Assembly (NCBI GenBank): GCA_030832455.1
Contig: JAURJB010000004.1
Location: forward strand, 1-56,103
Origin: Acidimicrobiales bacterium
GTDB taxonomy: Bacteria > Actinomycetota > Acidimicrobiia > Acidimicrobiales > Ilumatobacteraceae
Direction: 5' to 3'
DNA length: 56,103 bases
Every line of letters starts with the position of its first letter. The first letter of the stretch is position 1. The notes under the pieces were generated by a model. The model was not told where the DNA came from and made no database searches. It saw only the letters and a list, made by a program, of their open reading frames with translations. Below, piece after piece: positions 16,321-24,159 of the stretch. Position numbers and translations under genes: made by a program.

Positions 16321-17058
16321 TCAGCCGCCGGTCATTTTGGCAAGAGTGCCGAGGTACAGCTTGATCACATTCGGGTCTTCAAGTAGCTGTCTGCCGGTTC
16401 CCGTGTATGCATTCTTGCCTTGATCAAGCACATATCCACGATCAGTGACCTGCAAACAACGGCGAGCATTCTGCTCCACCATCAAAATGGCGATGCCTTC
16501 TGCGTTGATGCGCTTGCATTGGATGAACACTTCATCTTGCAACGCTGGTGCTAGACCAGCGCTTGGCTCGTCTAGCAATAGCAATTTGGGTTCCATCATT
16601 AACGCGCGACCCATGGCGACCATCTGTCGTTCACCACCACTCAGTGAACCTGCACGTTGGTTTGCGCGCTCACGAAGCTTTGGGAATAGCGAAGTGACGT
16701 ATTTAAAACGCTCATCAAATACATTTGGTTTCAGAAAACAACCCATTTCGAGATTTTCCGAAACCGTCAAGCTTTGAAAGACGTTTTGTGTCTGTGGCAC
16801 ATAGCCAACACCTTGTTCAACGAGTTCGTGAGCCTTCTTGCCTGTGATGTCGGCGCCGAGGAACGAAACAGATCCGGATCGCACTCCACACTGCCCAAGA
16901 ATTGCTTTGAGCACCGTTGACTTACCAGCACCGTTAGGCCCGATTACCCCAACGAACTCACCAGCACGCACCTCGATGTTGCAGCCGTTCAAGATATTCA
17001 CTTCGGGGATATAGCCAGCAACTAATTCATCAACTATCAGCACTCGATCGTCGGTCAT
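16321..17058 (-). CDS. livF: Branched-chain amino-acid-type ABC transporter ATP-binding protein LivF
   Basis: Cytoplasmic ATPase subunit of the LivHMGF-type importer. Seen: Walker A GPNGAGKSTVLKAI near residue 39, the Q-loop region YVPQTQNVFQSLTVSENLEMG, signature LSGGERQMVAMGRAL near residue 138, Walker B LLLLDEPSAGLAP, and the switch region ILMVEQNARRCL, typical of LivF. 245 residues is slightly longer than E. coli LivF. Last gene of the minus-strand transporter operon, overlapping livG by ATGA. Confidence 0.95.
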   Translation of the reverse strand: MTDDRVLIVDELVAGYIPEVNILNGCNIEVRAGEFVGVIGPNGAGKSTVLKAILGQCGVRSGSVSFLGADITGKKAHELVEQGVGYVPQTQNVFQSLTVSENLEMGCFLKPNVFDERFKYVTSLFPKLRERANQRAGSLSGGERQMVAMGRALMMEPKLLLLDEPSAGLAPALQDEVFIQCKRINAEGIAILMVEQNARRCLQVTDRGYVLDQGKNAYTGTGRQLLEDPNVIKLYLGTLAKMTGG

Positions 17059-17936
17059 GACTTGTCCTCGCTGTCAAGCAGTGATTTGCCCTGGTGGCTG
17101 CCAAGATATGCCTCGATAACGGATTGGTTAGATGAAATCTGTTCAGGAGTACCCTCAGCAATAATTTTGCCCTCTGCCATTACTACTACCCAATCCGAAA
17201 TATCGTGCACCATGTCCATGTCGTGCTCGACAAACAGCACCGTCATTCCATCATCGCGTAATCCGCGAATATGTTCGTTCAAACTCTGTTTGAGTGCTGG
17301 GTTTACGCCAGCCATTGGCTCGTCCAACATGACGAGACGAGGGTTTGTCATCAGCGCACGCGCCATCTCGAGCAATTTGCGCTGACCGCCCGACAGAGTT
17401 CCTGCATATTGATCACGCATGTGGTCGAGTTTGAATCGCTTCAGCAGTTCTTCGGCTCGTTGCTCAATCATGGCTTCCTGTTTGCGATAGCGGAATGGAA
17501 ATAGGCCGTTCCACCACTTTTCGCCAGTTTGATGGGTGGCGCCAAGCTTCATGTTCTCGATTACGGACAATTTTGTAAGGCTCTTGGTCAATTGAAAGGT
17601 ACGCACCATGCCCAAACTGGCCGTACGGTGGGCAACGACCTTTTGAAGGTTCTTGCCATCGAACATCCACTCGCCTGCATCAGGTGAATCGAAGCCCGTG
17701 AGCAAGTTGAACAAGGTGGTTTTGCCTGCACCATTGGGGCCAATCAAAGCAGTAATAGAACCACGTTGTACCTCAAGATGAGCGACATCTACTGCGGTGA
17801 CGCCACCAAAATTGCGTTTCACATTGTTGGCAAAAAGAATTGGATCTGGTTTAGAGACACCAGGTGAGGCGTTAACTGATTGCAAAGCGGCTCGTGCTCG
17901 CAACGCTAGATCCGAATATGAGCGATCAGCGACCAT
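17055..17936 (-). CDS. livG: Branched-chain amino-acid-type ABC transporter ATP-binding protein LivG
   Basis: Second ATPase subunit. Seen: Walker A GPNGAGKTTLFNLLTGF near residue 70, MVRTFQLTKSLTKLSVIENM, signature LSGGQRKLLEMARAL, Walker B LVMLDEPMAGVNP and the LivG-type FVEHDMDMVHDISDWVVVM, followed by the family C-terminal tail. 293 residues, about 30 longer at the N-terminus than most LivG because of a short lead (ALRARAALQSVNASPG). It overlaps livM by 11 bases and livF by four. Confidence 0.95.
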   Translation of the reverse strand: MVADRSYSDLALRARAALQSVNASPGVSKPDPILFANNVKRNFGGVTAVDVAHLEVQRGSITALIGPNGAGKTTLFNLLTGFDSPDAGEWMFDGKNLQKVVAHRTASLGMVRTFQLTKSLTKLSVIENMKLGATHQTGEKWWNGLFPFRYRKQEAMIEQRAEELLKRFKLDHMRDQYAGTLSGGQRKLLEMARALMTNPRLVMLDEPMAGVNPALKQSLNEHIRGLRDDGMTVLFVEHDMDMVHDISDWVVVMAEGKIIAEGTPEQISSNQSVIEAYLGSHQGKSLLDSEDKS

Positions 17937-18930
17937 CGAGCGCCATCTCTTCCTTGCTACCGAACACTCCCTGTGGACGGAACGTCATCAGCAGCATCAG
18001 ACCAAGACCAATCAACATGTAGTTGACGGGCCCAACTTGTGATTTCTGAATCAATCCGAAGCCAAAAATTTCGAATGGCTTATCCTTTGTGAGTTCACGT
18101 AGAAAGTTGTCGCTGAACACATAGATGGCCCAAAACATCATCGGGCCTACTACAGAACCACGAACCTTTGCCACACCACCCAATACCAATGCGGTGAGAA
18201 CGTAGAACGTCACGTCGCGGCTGTAGTTATCAGGCTGGACCGATCCTCGATCAAGTGCAAAGATCATGCCCGAAAACATTCCGATTACGCCACCGATAAT
18301 CAGCGATTGCATCTTGTATGAATACACATTTTTACCAAGACTTCGAACTGCATCTTCGTCTTCTCTAATGGCCTTCACAACACGACCCCACGGGCTCTTC
18401 ATCAACATGTACACCATGAACGAGAACAGTGCTACGAGAGACCAACCAACGATTATTGTCCAGAACGAGTAACCGCTGTACTGAAATGGTCTGATTCCAT
18501 ATTTACCCGCTGGATCAAATGGACTGAGGTCTCTAAATGATTTACTAAAACTGTTGATTCCGTCGGAACCACCAAAATACTTCTTGAACTCAACGGAACG
18601 AACCACAAGGCGAACAATCTCGGCCGCTGCGATTGTCACAATTGCTAAGTAATCCGCTCGCAGACGGAGTGTGGGGATTCCAACTAAAAGACCGAGAATG
18701 ACCACAAAAACCAACCCGATAAGAATTCCCCACCACATACCAACACCGAAATATTGAGATGTCATCCCAAACCCGTAGGCGCCACAGGCCATAAATGCTG
18801 CTTGACCAAAGTTAAGCAAGCCGGTGTAACCAAACTGAATGTTGAGGCCGATTGCCGCAAGTGCGAAATACGCGGCGTCAATACCGAATAAAGCAGAAAG
18901 AGTATTCTCGAGAATTTTGATGATATCCAT
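17926..18930 (-). CDS. livM: Branched-chain amino-acid-type ABC transporter permease LivM
   Basis: Inner-membrane permease of 334 residues with about eight hydrophobic segments. Seen: GYTGLLNFGQAAFMACGAYG near residue 30, a LivM/LivH signature, GIPTLRLRADYLAIVTIAAAEIVR, and the ATPase-coupling loop SPWGRVVKAIREDEDAVRSLGKN near residue 195. It lies three bases downstream of livH and overlaps livG by 11 bases, so it is part of the same message. Confidence 0.95.
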   Translation of the reverse strand: MDIIKILENTLSALFGIDAAYFALAAIGLNIQFGYTGLLNFGQAAFMACGAYGFGMTSQYFGVGMWWGILIGLVFVVILGLLVGIPTLRLRADYLAIVTIAAAEIVRLVVRSVEFKKYFGGSDGINSFSKSFRDLSPFDPAGKYGIRPFQYSGYSFWTIIVGWSLVALFSFMVYMLMKSPWGRVVKAIREDEDAVRSLGKNVYSYKMQSLIIGGVIGMFSGMIFALDRGSVQPDNYSRDVTFYVLTALVLGGVAKVRGSVVGPMMFWAIYVFSDNFLRELTKDKPFEIFGFGLIQKSQVGPVNYMLIGLGLMLLMTFRPQGVFGSKEEMALDGR

Positions 18931-18933
18931 AGA

Positions 18934-20253
18934 TCAACCAACCCTCTGTTTGCGACCAAGTATGCCCTGTGGGCGAACAACGAGCACAATGATCAAGATA
19001 AATAAAGCGGGAGCATTCTTGAGTTCTGCTGGAACCACAAGTGAAGCAAGTTCAACGAGAATGCCAACGAGGAATCCTCCTACGAGCGCTCCGTAGGCGG
19101 ACCCAAGTCCTCCAAGCGTGATGCCCGCGAACATCAGAAAGATCAAGCCAGACCCCATCTCGAACCCAACTTGTTCATCAAGCCCACGGAATAAGCCGCC
19201 CATCGCAGCAAGCGCTCCACCAGCAAACCACACAATGCGAATGATCTTCTGCGTATCAATTCCCGTACTCGATGCGAGGTTTGGATTATCCGAGACGGCA
19301 CGAATGGCCTTGCCCGTTCGGGACTTTTGCAAATACAACGCTACTGCTACAAGTGCGATCAAGGAAATGATTGCAGTAGTTAAATCACGCATGGTGATAC
19401 TCACTGGCCCAAAACTCTTGGCAACTTGCAAACTGAAGTCATCAAGTGGACGAGTTCGACCGCCAAATTGGTACAGGTACATATTTCTCAACATGATTGA
19501 GAGGCCAACCGAAACGACCAGCTGCGATATGAGTCCAATACCACGCTTGCGCAACTTGGCAAAAATGATGGCATTCATCGCTAATCCAAATACGCCACCT
19601 AGCGCGATCACTAATGGTGCGGCGATCAGCAATGGCACGCCAAGTAAAACATTTAACCAAAACGCGATCAATCCACCGAATGTCACCATTTCACCGTGCG
19701 CAAAATTGGTTAAACCGGTTGTTCCAAAAATCAAGGACAGACCCACCGAACAGATCGCGATAATCAAACCCAATCGGATGCCATCGACCAGTCGTTGCAC
19801 TACGCGATCAAAAAGCGGTGCACCTGTTGCTGTACTCGACCCCGCAAAGAATGTAACTCGCTTGGCATTAGTAGTGAACGAATCCTTTTCGATGATCGCT
19901 TGGGTCTTATTCTCGTCAATCAACGTGATGCCGTCTGGCAACGTAGCGAGATCAATGTTCACTAGATAGGAATCCTTTGACGGAACGGAGATCGTCACGA
20001 TGCCACTTGCATCGGTAATCCCCTCACCTACTGCACTTCCCGTGGCAGTAGTTACAGAAATTGACACGCCAACCACTGGATTCTTCGTCGCAACACCATC
20101 ATCAATGGTTTGATTCTGGACTGACACAACAATCGAAAACTCAGACTCTTCAGCTTGGGCTGCACCGGAAAAGGCAAACACAGACGCGGCAACAACTACG
20201 AGAGTCTTGAGCAGACCAACCCATTGTTTTCGTGCTGTGACTACATTGTTCAC
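18934..20253 (-). CDS. livH: LivH-type permease fused to an N-terminal signal peptide and extracellular beta domain
   Basis: Permease subunit of 439 residues, whereas LivH is normally about 290-300. The extra N-terminus has a signal peptide (RKQWVGLLKTL, hydrophobic core, AQA cleavage site) and then about 110 residues with alternating polar and apolar residues and a carboxypeptidase-regulatory/Ig-like pattern (NPVVGVSISVTTATGSAVGEGITDASGIVTISVPS). The permease core begins near residue 145 (VVQRLVDGIRLGLIIAICSVGLSL) and includes GTTGLTNFAHGEMVTFGG and the coupling loop SRTGKAIRAVSDNPNLASSTG. I prefer GTG 20253, which has GGGGAT upstream, over track start 20292, which lies inside ctaA. The outer domain might dock the binding protein or the cell wall (inference). 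Confidence 0.9.
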   Translation of the reverse strand: MNNVVTARKQWVGLLKTLVVVAASVFAFSGAAQAEESEFSIVVSVQNQTIDDGVATKNPVVGVSISVTTATGSAVGEGITDASGIVTISVPSKDSYLVNIDLATLPDGITLIDENKTQAIIEKDSFTTNAKRVTFFAGSSTATGAPLFDRVVQRLVDGIRLGLIIAICSVGLSLIFGTTGLTNFAHGEMVTFGGLIAFWLNVLLGVPLLIAAPLVIALGGVFGLAMNAIIFAKLRKRGIGLISQLVVSVGLSIMLRNMYLYQFGGRTRPLDDFSLQVAKSFGPVSITMRDLTTAIISLIALVAVALYLQKSRTGKAIRAVSDNPNLASSTGIDTQKIIRIVWFAGGALAAMGGLFRGLDEQVGFEMGSGLIFLMFAGITLGGLGSAYGALVGGFLVGILVELASLVVPAELKNAPALFILIIVLVVRPQGILGRKQRVG

Positions 20254-20278
20254 GAGATCCCCAATTTTATGATTCGTA

Positions 20279-21163
20279 CTAGTCAAGCACATTGAGACGT
20301 GTAATCGGAAGAAACACAGCCAGAACTGCTATCCAGACCATGATTGATCCTGCGATGTGAATTGCCACCAAATGCGCGGGTACGCCAGCGAAGTACTGTA
20401 CATAGCCAATGAAACCCTGGGAAATCAGGGCGAACAGCAGAAACAACACTCGACTGCCTTCAACTGCCCATCTAGCGGTTGATCGGCGTGAACGAATTGC
20501 CAATACCGCAGATATTGCCACTGTGATCCACACAGATATTGAGTGAAGCTGAGTGGCTAGACGAACCGAAATATCGAGCCTGGTAACAGCCTCTGCGCCA
20601 GAATGAGGTCCACTTCCCGTTACAACGGTTCCGAGCACAACACTGACAATTGCGGACCAAAACAATCCCCATTTAATAGCTGAATCCTGCACATCAATCG
20701 TTTGAGGCCCGTTGACCAAAATGCGAACTCTATTGAGCAGCACGACAGCTGCGGTGATCAACATAAACGAGACCAAAAAATGAACCATATTCGTCCACGG
20801 ATTAAGTCCCGTTAACACTACGTAAGCGCCAATGATCACTTGGGCGATGACACCCAATACAAGCAAGAGTGCGTTATTTGTAATTCGCCGATTTGGCCTC
20901 TCCAGTAACAGCGAAAGCGCAACAGCGGCAACAACGGAAAGGGCCACAAAGCCGGTGAATAACCTGTTGATTTGCTCAATTGCCGCATGCCCGCTTGAGA
21001 CATCAATAAATCGAGTGCTGTTGCATTGTGGCCAATCCGAACAACCAAGTCCAGACCCCGTGAGCCTGACGAGGGATCCAGTAATTACGATCGAAATCAG
21101 GGCTCCTAGAGCCAACCAAACTGCCTTTTCATAGGTGGTTATGGATACCTGAGGCCAACGCAC
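20279..21163 (-). CDS. ctaA: Heme A synthase, CtaA/Cox15 family
   Basis: Membrane enzyme that oxidises the C8 methyl of heme O to heme A for aa3-type cytochrome oxidase. Eight hydrophobic helices are visible. Seen: GSLVRLTGSGLGCSDWPQC near the first external loop, IEQINRLFTGF in the helix where Bacillus-type CtaA carries a heme-ligand His (here Asn, which I recall as common in actinobacterial homologues), GAYVVLTGLNPWTNMVHFLVS and LHSISVWITVAI. The track starts at TTG 21226; GTG 21163 (VRWPQVSITTYEKAVW) has TACTCT exactly six bases upstream and gives 294 residues, closer to the family. It is 25 bases from the liv operon start, so read-through is possible. Confidence 0.92.
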   Translation of the reverse strand: MRWPQVSITTYEKAVWLALGALISIVITGSLVRLTGSGLGCSDWPQCNSTRFIDVSSGHAAIEQINRLFTGFVALSVVAAVALSLLLERPNRRITNNALLLVLGVIAQVIIGAYVVLTGLNPWTNMVHFLVSFMLITAAVVLLNRVRILVNGPQTIDVQDSAIKWGLFWSAIVSVVLGTVVTGSGPHSGAEAVTRLDISVRLATQLHSISVWITVAISAVLAIRSRRSTARWAVEGSRVLFLLFALISQGFIGYVQYFAGVPAHLVAIHIAGSIMVWIAVLAVFLPITRLNVLD

Positions 21164-21169
21164 ATTCGC

Positions 21170-21175
21170 AGAGTA
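21170..21175 (-). promoter_or_regulatory. Leaderless-type -10 for ctaA
   Basis: TACTCT on the minus strand followed by GCGAAT and GTG 21163. The same TANNNT-N6-start spacing occurs at several other genes here. It decides the start chosen for ctaA. Confidence 0.5.
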
Positions 21176-21248
21176 GTGCTGATTCGGCAAAGTGCACGGT
21201 TGCTTCCCAACACTACTGGTGGGCAAAAGACCCTAAATATCCTATTTC

Positions 21249-21263
21249 ACCACTATTAGTGGT
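21249..21263. repeat. Perfect 15-base palindrome in the ctaA/M23 intergenic region
   Basis: ACCACTA-T-TAGTGGT is a perfect dyad, enclosed by a second inverted pair ATTTCAC (21244-21250) and GTGAAAT (21280-21286) that shares two bases with it. It lies between the divergent starts of ctaA and the M23 peptidase gene, upstream of the SD-pairing stem. Most likely an operator; an RNA hairpin is possible if transcription starts upstream. Confidence 0.5.
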
Positions 21264-21296
21264 TATAGCAACATTTTTAGTGAAATAATCCTCAAG

Positions 21297-21352
21297 TTTC
21301 CCTGACTGGCGCCGATCCCTTATGCGGATCTCACACCAGAAAGTCAGGGAAA
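21297..21352 (+). promoter_or_regulatory. RBS-sequestering leader hairpin before the M23 peptidase
   Basis: TTTCCCTGACT (21297-21307) and AGTCAGGGAAA (21342-21352) are perfect 11-base inverted repeats. The 3' arm contains the whole Shine-Dalgarno (AGGGAAA) two bases before the ATG at 21355. The 34-base loop holds a second hairpin, GATCC/GGATC. This is the layout of a translational off-switch (riboswitch, thermometer or protein-binding leader). I cannot match it to a known class; it lacks the GGGGAACC-type core I would expect for the c-di-AMP (ydaO) riboswitch often found before cell-wall hydrolases. Confidence 0.65.
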
Positions 21353-21354
21353 TC

Positions 21355-22680
21355 ATGAATACATCAATTATTCGCAAGGCTGTCATCGGAGTGTCACTAT
21401 CGCTCCTTGGATCAATAACTCTGTCGACGCTGACGTTCAGTACAGCAAACGCTCAGGTAGTCAGCACAAACCCGCGTTCCCTTCCTCGCATTGGCGAATC
21501 TGGCCCCGAAATCATTCGACTGCAACAAGCAATCGTTGCACGTGGTTTCACCCTTAAGGGTGGCATTGACGGAACCTTTGGTACTGCTACCAAATCTGCA
21601 TTGCGATCGCTGCAAAGGGTTGCAGGATTCAGGGCAACCGGAAACCTCGACGAGCGGACTGCGAAGTTTCTCGGTCTTGTTGACGTAGCCCCCCTGTCAA
21701 AGACTTCATTTCCATCCGTTGGATCGTCGGGTGATGTCGTGTGGTCACTTCAACAAGCACTGATCAATAGTGGCACCACCGTCAAGGGTGGCGCAGACGG
21801 AAAATTTGGTCTAGCAACTTCAATTGCCATCGGAAGGTTCCAGTCGTCAAAGGGATTGCGTGTTACCCGGACTGTTGACGAAGCAACCGCAATCGCGTTG
21901 GGACTTCTTGCAGCGCCGGCTCCAAAAGCATCTGCCAAGAAACCAGTAGTTGCATCTGCGGTTGTCGTTCCTGCTCCAGTTGTTGCAACGGCTACTTCAC
22001 CAACAGCCATCACCATTGACTCATTACCAGTTCGTGGTCAAACGAGTGAAGCGGTTCGAACAGTACAAAATGCGTTGTTGGCCGCAGGGATCGAAGTCAA
22101 GGGTGGAGCAGACGCAGTATTTGGTGTTGCTACTTCGGTCGCAATCGGCAAGTTTCAAAGCGCACGTGGCTTAAATGTCACGACCGCTCTTGACGCTAAT
22201 ACCGCTGCTGCACTGGGACTCATCCCATCACTTTCAGAATTGGGATTGCCTTCGCTTCAGGCATTCCCGATGCAAGGCCGTTGCTCATTCTCCGATTCGT
22301 GGCATGCAACACGTGGTGGTGGACGATTGCATGAGGGTGTTGACATCATTGGTGCTCGTGGTCTTGCAATCTATGCAGTAGTTGATGGCACCATCACGCG
22401 AATGCTGACGGGTGGTGCATTGAGTGGAAATTCAATTCGCCTCACCGCACCTGATGGAACATATTTCTTTTACGCCCACCTTGACGGTTTTGCAGCAGGA
22501 TTGACAACTGGTCAGACAGTACGTGCAGGTCAGATCATCGGCTACAACGGCTCAACGGGAGCATCATCTGCCCACCTTCATTTCGAGGTTCACCCACAGG
22601 GCGGTGCTGCAGTGAATCCATACCCAATCGTTAAGGCAGTTGACGCTTGCAACGAAACAAGCATCCCAACTCAACCATAA
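21355..22680 (+). CDS. Secreted M23 (LytM-type) peptidase with three peptidoglycan-binding domains
   Basis: A 441-residue exported protein: signal peptide ending near TANAQ, three PG_binding_1 repeats at about residues 38-105, 112-180 and 215-285 (each with LQQAI/VQNALL, KGGxDGxFG and a closing LGL), a low-complexity Ala/Pro/Val linker between repeats two and three, and a C-terminal zinc peptidase domain. Zinc and catalytic residues are in place: RLHEGVDIIG (HxxxD) and SSAHLHFEVHP (HxH). It should cut peptide cross-links in peptidoglycan or activate another hydrolase. ATG 21355 has a good AGGGAAA six bases away; the track start 21322 has none. Expression is probably controlled by the leader hairpin just upstream. 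Confidence 0.93.
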   Translation: MNTSIIRKAVIGVSLSLLGSITLSTLTFSTANAQVVSTNPRSLPRIGESGPEIIRLQQAIVARGFTLKGGIDGTFGTATKSALRSLQRVAGFRATGNLDERTAKFLGLVDVAPLSKTSFPSVGSSGDVVWSLQQALINSGTTVKGGADGKFGLATSIAIGRFQSSKGLRVTRTVDEATAIALGLLAAPAPKASAKKPVVASAVVVPAPVVATATSPTAITIDSLPVRGQTSEAVRTVQNALLAAGIEVKGGADAVFGVATSVAIGKFQSARGLNVTTALDANTAAALGLIPSLSELGLPSLQAFPMQGRCSFSDSWHATRGGGRLHEGVDIIGARGLAIYAVVDGTITRMLTGGALSGNSIRLTAPDGTYFFYAHLDGFAAGLTTGQTVRAGQIIGYNGSTGASSAHLHFEVHPQGGAAVNPYPIVKAVDACNETSIPTQP

Positions 22681-22695
22681 GTAGGTGATCAGGTA

Positions 22696-22743
22696 GTAAA
22701 TCGGATCAGTGACGATGTGAGAACCATCATTGGTCCGATTTAC
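22696..22743. terminator. Hairpin between convergent genes
   Basis: GTAAATCGGA (22696-22705) and TCCGATTTAC (22734-22743) pair perfectly over 10 bp, with further imperfect pairing (GATG/CATC) inside. A short T-run (GATTTT) follows on the plus strand. It lies in the 69-base gap between the M23 gene and the convergent phosphatase gene, so it probably ends the plus-strand message and perhaps both. Confidence 0.65.
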
Positions 22744-22749
22744 GAGATT

Positions 22750-23427
22750 TTAACGCGTGCGATCCTCTGCAGGTAGGTGGTCAACATCGCTTAAGCGCTC
22801 AAGACTGAATGCGTAGCCATCACCTAGCTTGATCGCCTTGAGCGTGGTGATCGAAGCGTGGTTGATGATGAACCGCTCCCACTCCCATGGGGTTGCATCT
22901 AAACCAAGAAGGTGGCAAATCAGCACGCTGTTGGTTCCCGCGTGTGCAAAGAAAACAAACTTCTCACCGGGGTTGTCAATCTCCCACACCGGCAATTGGG
23001 TATCTAATCTCCGAACACCGTTACGAGCCAAGAATTCGGCAGCACCGCCATGGATGCGATCAACGAAATCACGTACCGATTCACCTCCTTGCAAACCATT
23101 CCAACGATCATGTGACGGATGCTTAAGTTCATTTCGGTATGCCTTGATGGTTTCTTCTGCTGGAGCACCGTGCCATGAAGGCTCGCGAATTTCTTCCAGA
23201 AATGGCTCGATCTCGAGGGGCCTGTTATGCCGTGTCAAGGTTGGTAATGCTGTCAAATGTGTGCGCTGCAAAGGTGACGCAAACACGTGATCGTAATCAA
23301 AGGTCTCCAAACGCTGTCCGAGCAATTCAGCCTGGCGCAGTCCTCGTTCCGTCAACGGTGGATTAACGACGCTTAAGCCGTCCTTCACCCATTCGGGTTC
23401 GGCATGTCGAATGAGAACTAATTCCAT
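22750..23427 (-). CDS. Histidine phosphatase family protein
   Basis: Cytoplasmic phosphatase or phosphoglycerate-mutase-like enzyme of 225 residues. Seen: the phosphohistidine motif LVLIRHAEPEW at residue 4, NPPLTERGLRQAELLG, a Glu-containing segment EIREPSWHGAP and the second histidine FFAHAGTNSVLICHLL near residue 180. The substrate cannot be told. ATG 23427 is preceded by TAGATT with six-base spacing, and this -10 contains the stop codon of the upstream lipoprotein gene, so it may have its own leaderless promoter. Confidence 0.9.
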   Translation of the reverse strand: MELVLIRHAEPEWVKDGLSVVNPPLTERGLRQAELLGQRLETFDYDHVFASPLQRTHLTALPTLTRHNRPLEIEPFLEEIREPSWHGAPAEETIKAYRNELKHPSHDRWNGLQGGESVRDFVDRIHGGAAEFLARNGVRRLDTQLPVWEIDNPGEKFVFFAHAGTNSVLICHLLGLDATPWEWERFIINHASITTLKAIKLGDGYAFSLERLSDVDHLPAEDRTR

Positions 23428-23433
23428 TGCTGC

Positions 23434-23439
23434 AATCTA
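23434..23439 (-). promoter_or_regulatory. Leaderless-type -10 for the histidine phosphatase
   Basis: TAGATT on the minus strand followed by GCAGCA and ATG 23427. Its TAG is also the stop codon of the lipoprotein gene. Motif and spacing evidence only. Confidence 0.45.
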
Positions 23440-24159
23440 CTCCACATCGATATTGCACAATGCGAATGCCTTCACAAGCGCATCATCAAAAATCTCATCT
23501 GACACCACCGCGCCGACCGCAAGATTCATCATTTCAGAACCGAGACAAAAAGCCTGTTCAGATGTGACTGCAATACCACGCTGTTCAGCAAGAAAATATG
23601 CATAAGAACGAATAGCAGTATCTTCATTGTCAAATCCGGTATTTATTTCCTCCTGCGGGTCAACCACGAACGAAGTGCTGGTTATTGGCATGTCACTATC
23701 GGGCAGGCCGTTAATACCACTTTGCAAATTGACACTGCATTGGTCAGTGACAAACTCTCGCAACACAACTAATGCTTCAATATTGTCATTACGCGACAGG
23801 TTCGCGATTGATTGTTGTGCGTTTGTATCGGCGTTGGCAATGGAACCATCCCAATAAACATTTTCGAGTGCCACGGCAAGTTCTAAATACGAACGCTCTA
23901 CCGTTTCAACATCTCGTTTGATTGTCGATGGTGCAACTTCAGCCATAACCGAAAGAGTTCCTGTGAGAACGCCAATCGTACTCTGCATCTGTCTCGGAGG
24001 AACGCTGCCAAGCGACTCAATCATCATGCCGGTAGCGACGAGCGACGATTCCAGCTCAGTTGTGTAGCGGCAAAGCGCATCAGTCTCGCCTTGTTCGCCA
24101 CATCCACTCACAACACAAGCCGACAACGCTGCAAGGACGACGAAACGAAAGATACTCAT
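23437..24159 (-). CDS. Predicted lipoprotein of unknown function
   Basis: A 240-residue protein whose N-terminus is a lipoprotein signal: MSIFRFVVLAALSACVVSGC with lipobox VSGC at Cys20. The rest is helical and acidic with several further cysteines (DALCRYTTEL, TDQCSVNLQ, EQAFCLGSEMM, FALCNIDVE) and no domain I recognise. ATG 24159 overlaps the ABC exporter stop by one base (TAATG), which decides against track start 24192. Co-transcription with the two ABC exporter genes suggests an accessory surface component of that exporter, which is inference. Confidence 0.82.
   Translation of the reverse strand: MSIFRFVVLAALSACVVSGCGEQGETDALCRYTTELESSLVATGMMIESLGSVPPRQMQSTIGVLTGTLSVMAEVAPSTIKRDVETVERSYLELAVALENVYWDGSIANADTNAQQSIANLSRNDNIEALVVLREFVTDQCSVNLQSGINGLPDSDMPITSTSFVVDPQEEINTGFDNEDTAIRSYAYFLAEQRGIAVTSEQAFCLGSEMMNLAVGAVVSDEIFDDALVKAFALCNIDVE

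Noticed and set aside
19118-19969. 283-residue plus-strand ORF
   Set aside because: It is antisense to livH. The permease and its extension on the other strand show clear family motifs, while this translation is Pro/Ser/Thr/Asn-rich without any recognisable domain.
21297-21352. c-di-AMP (ydaO) riboswitch before the M23 peptidase
   Set aside because: The context is right, but the conserved sequence blocks of that class as I know them are not present, so only an unassigned leader structure is reported.
22829-23290. 153-residue plus-strand ORF
   Set aside because: Antisense to the histidine phosphatase, whose two catalytic motifs are intact on the minus strand.
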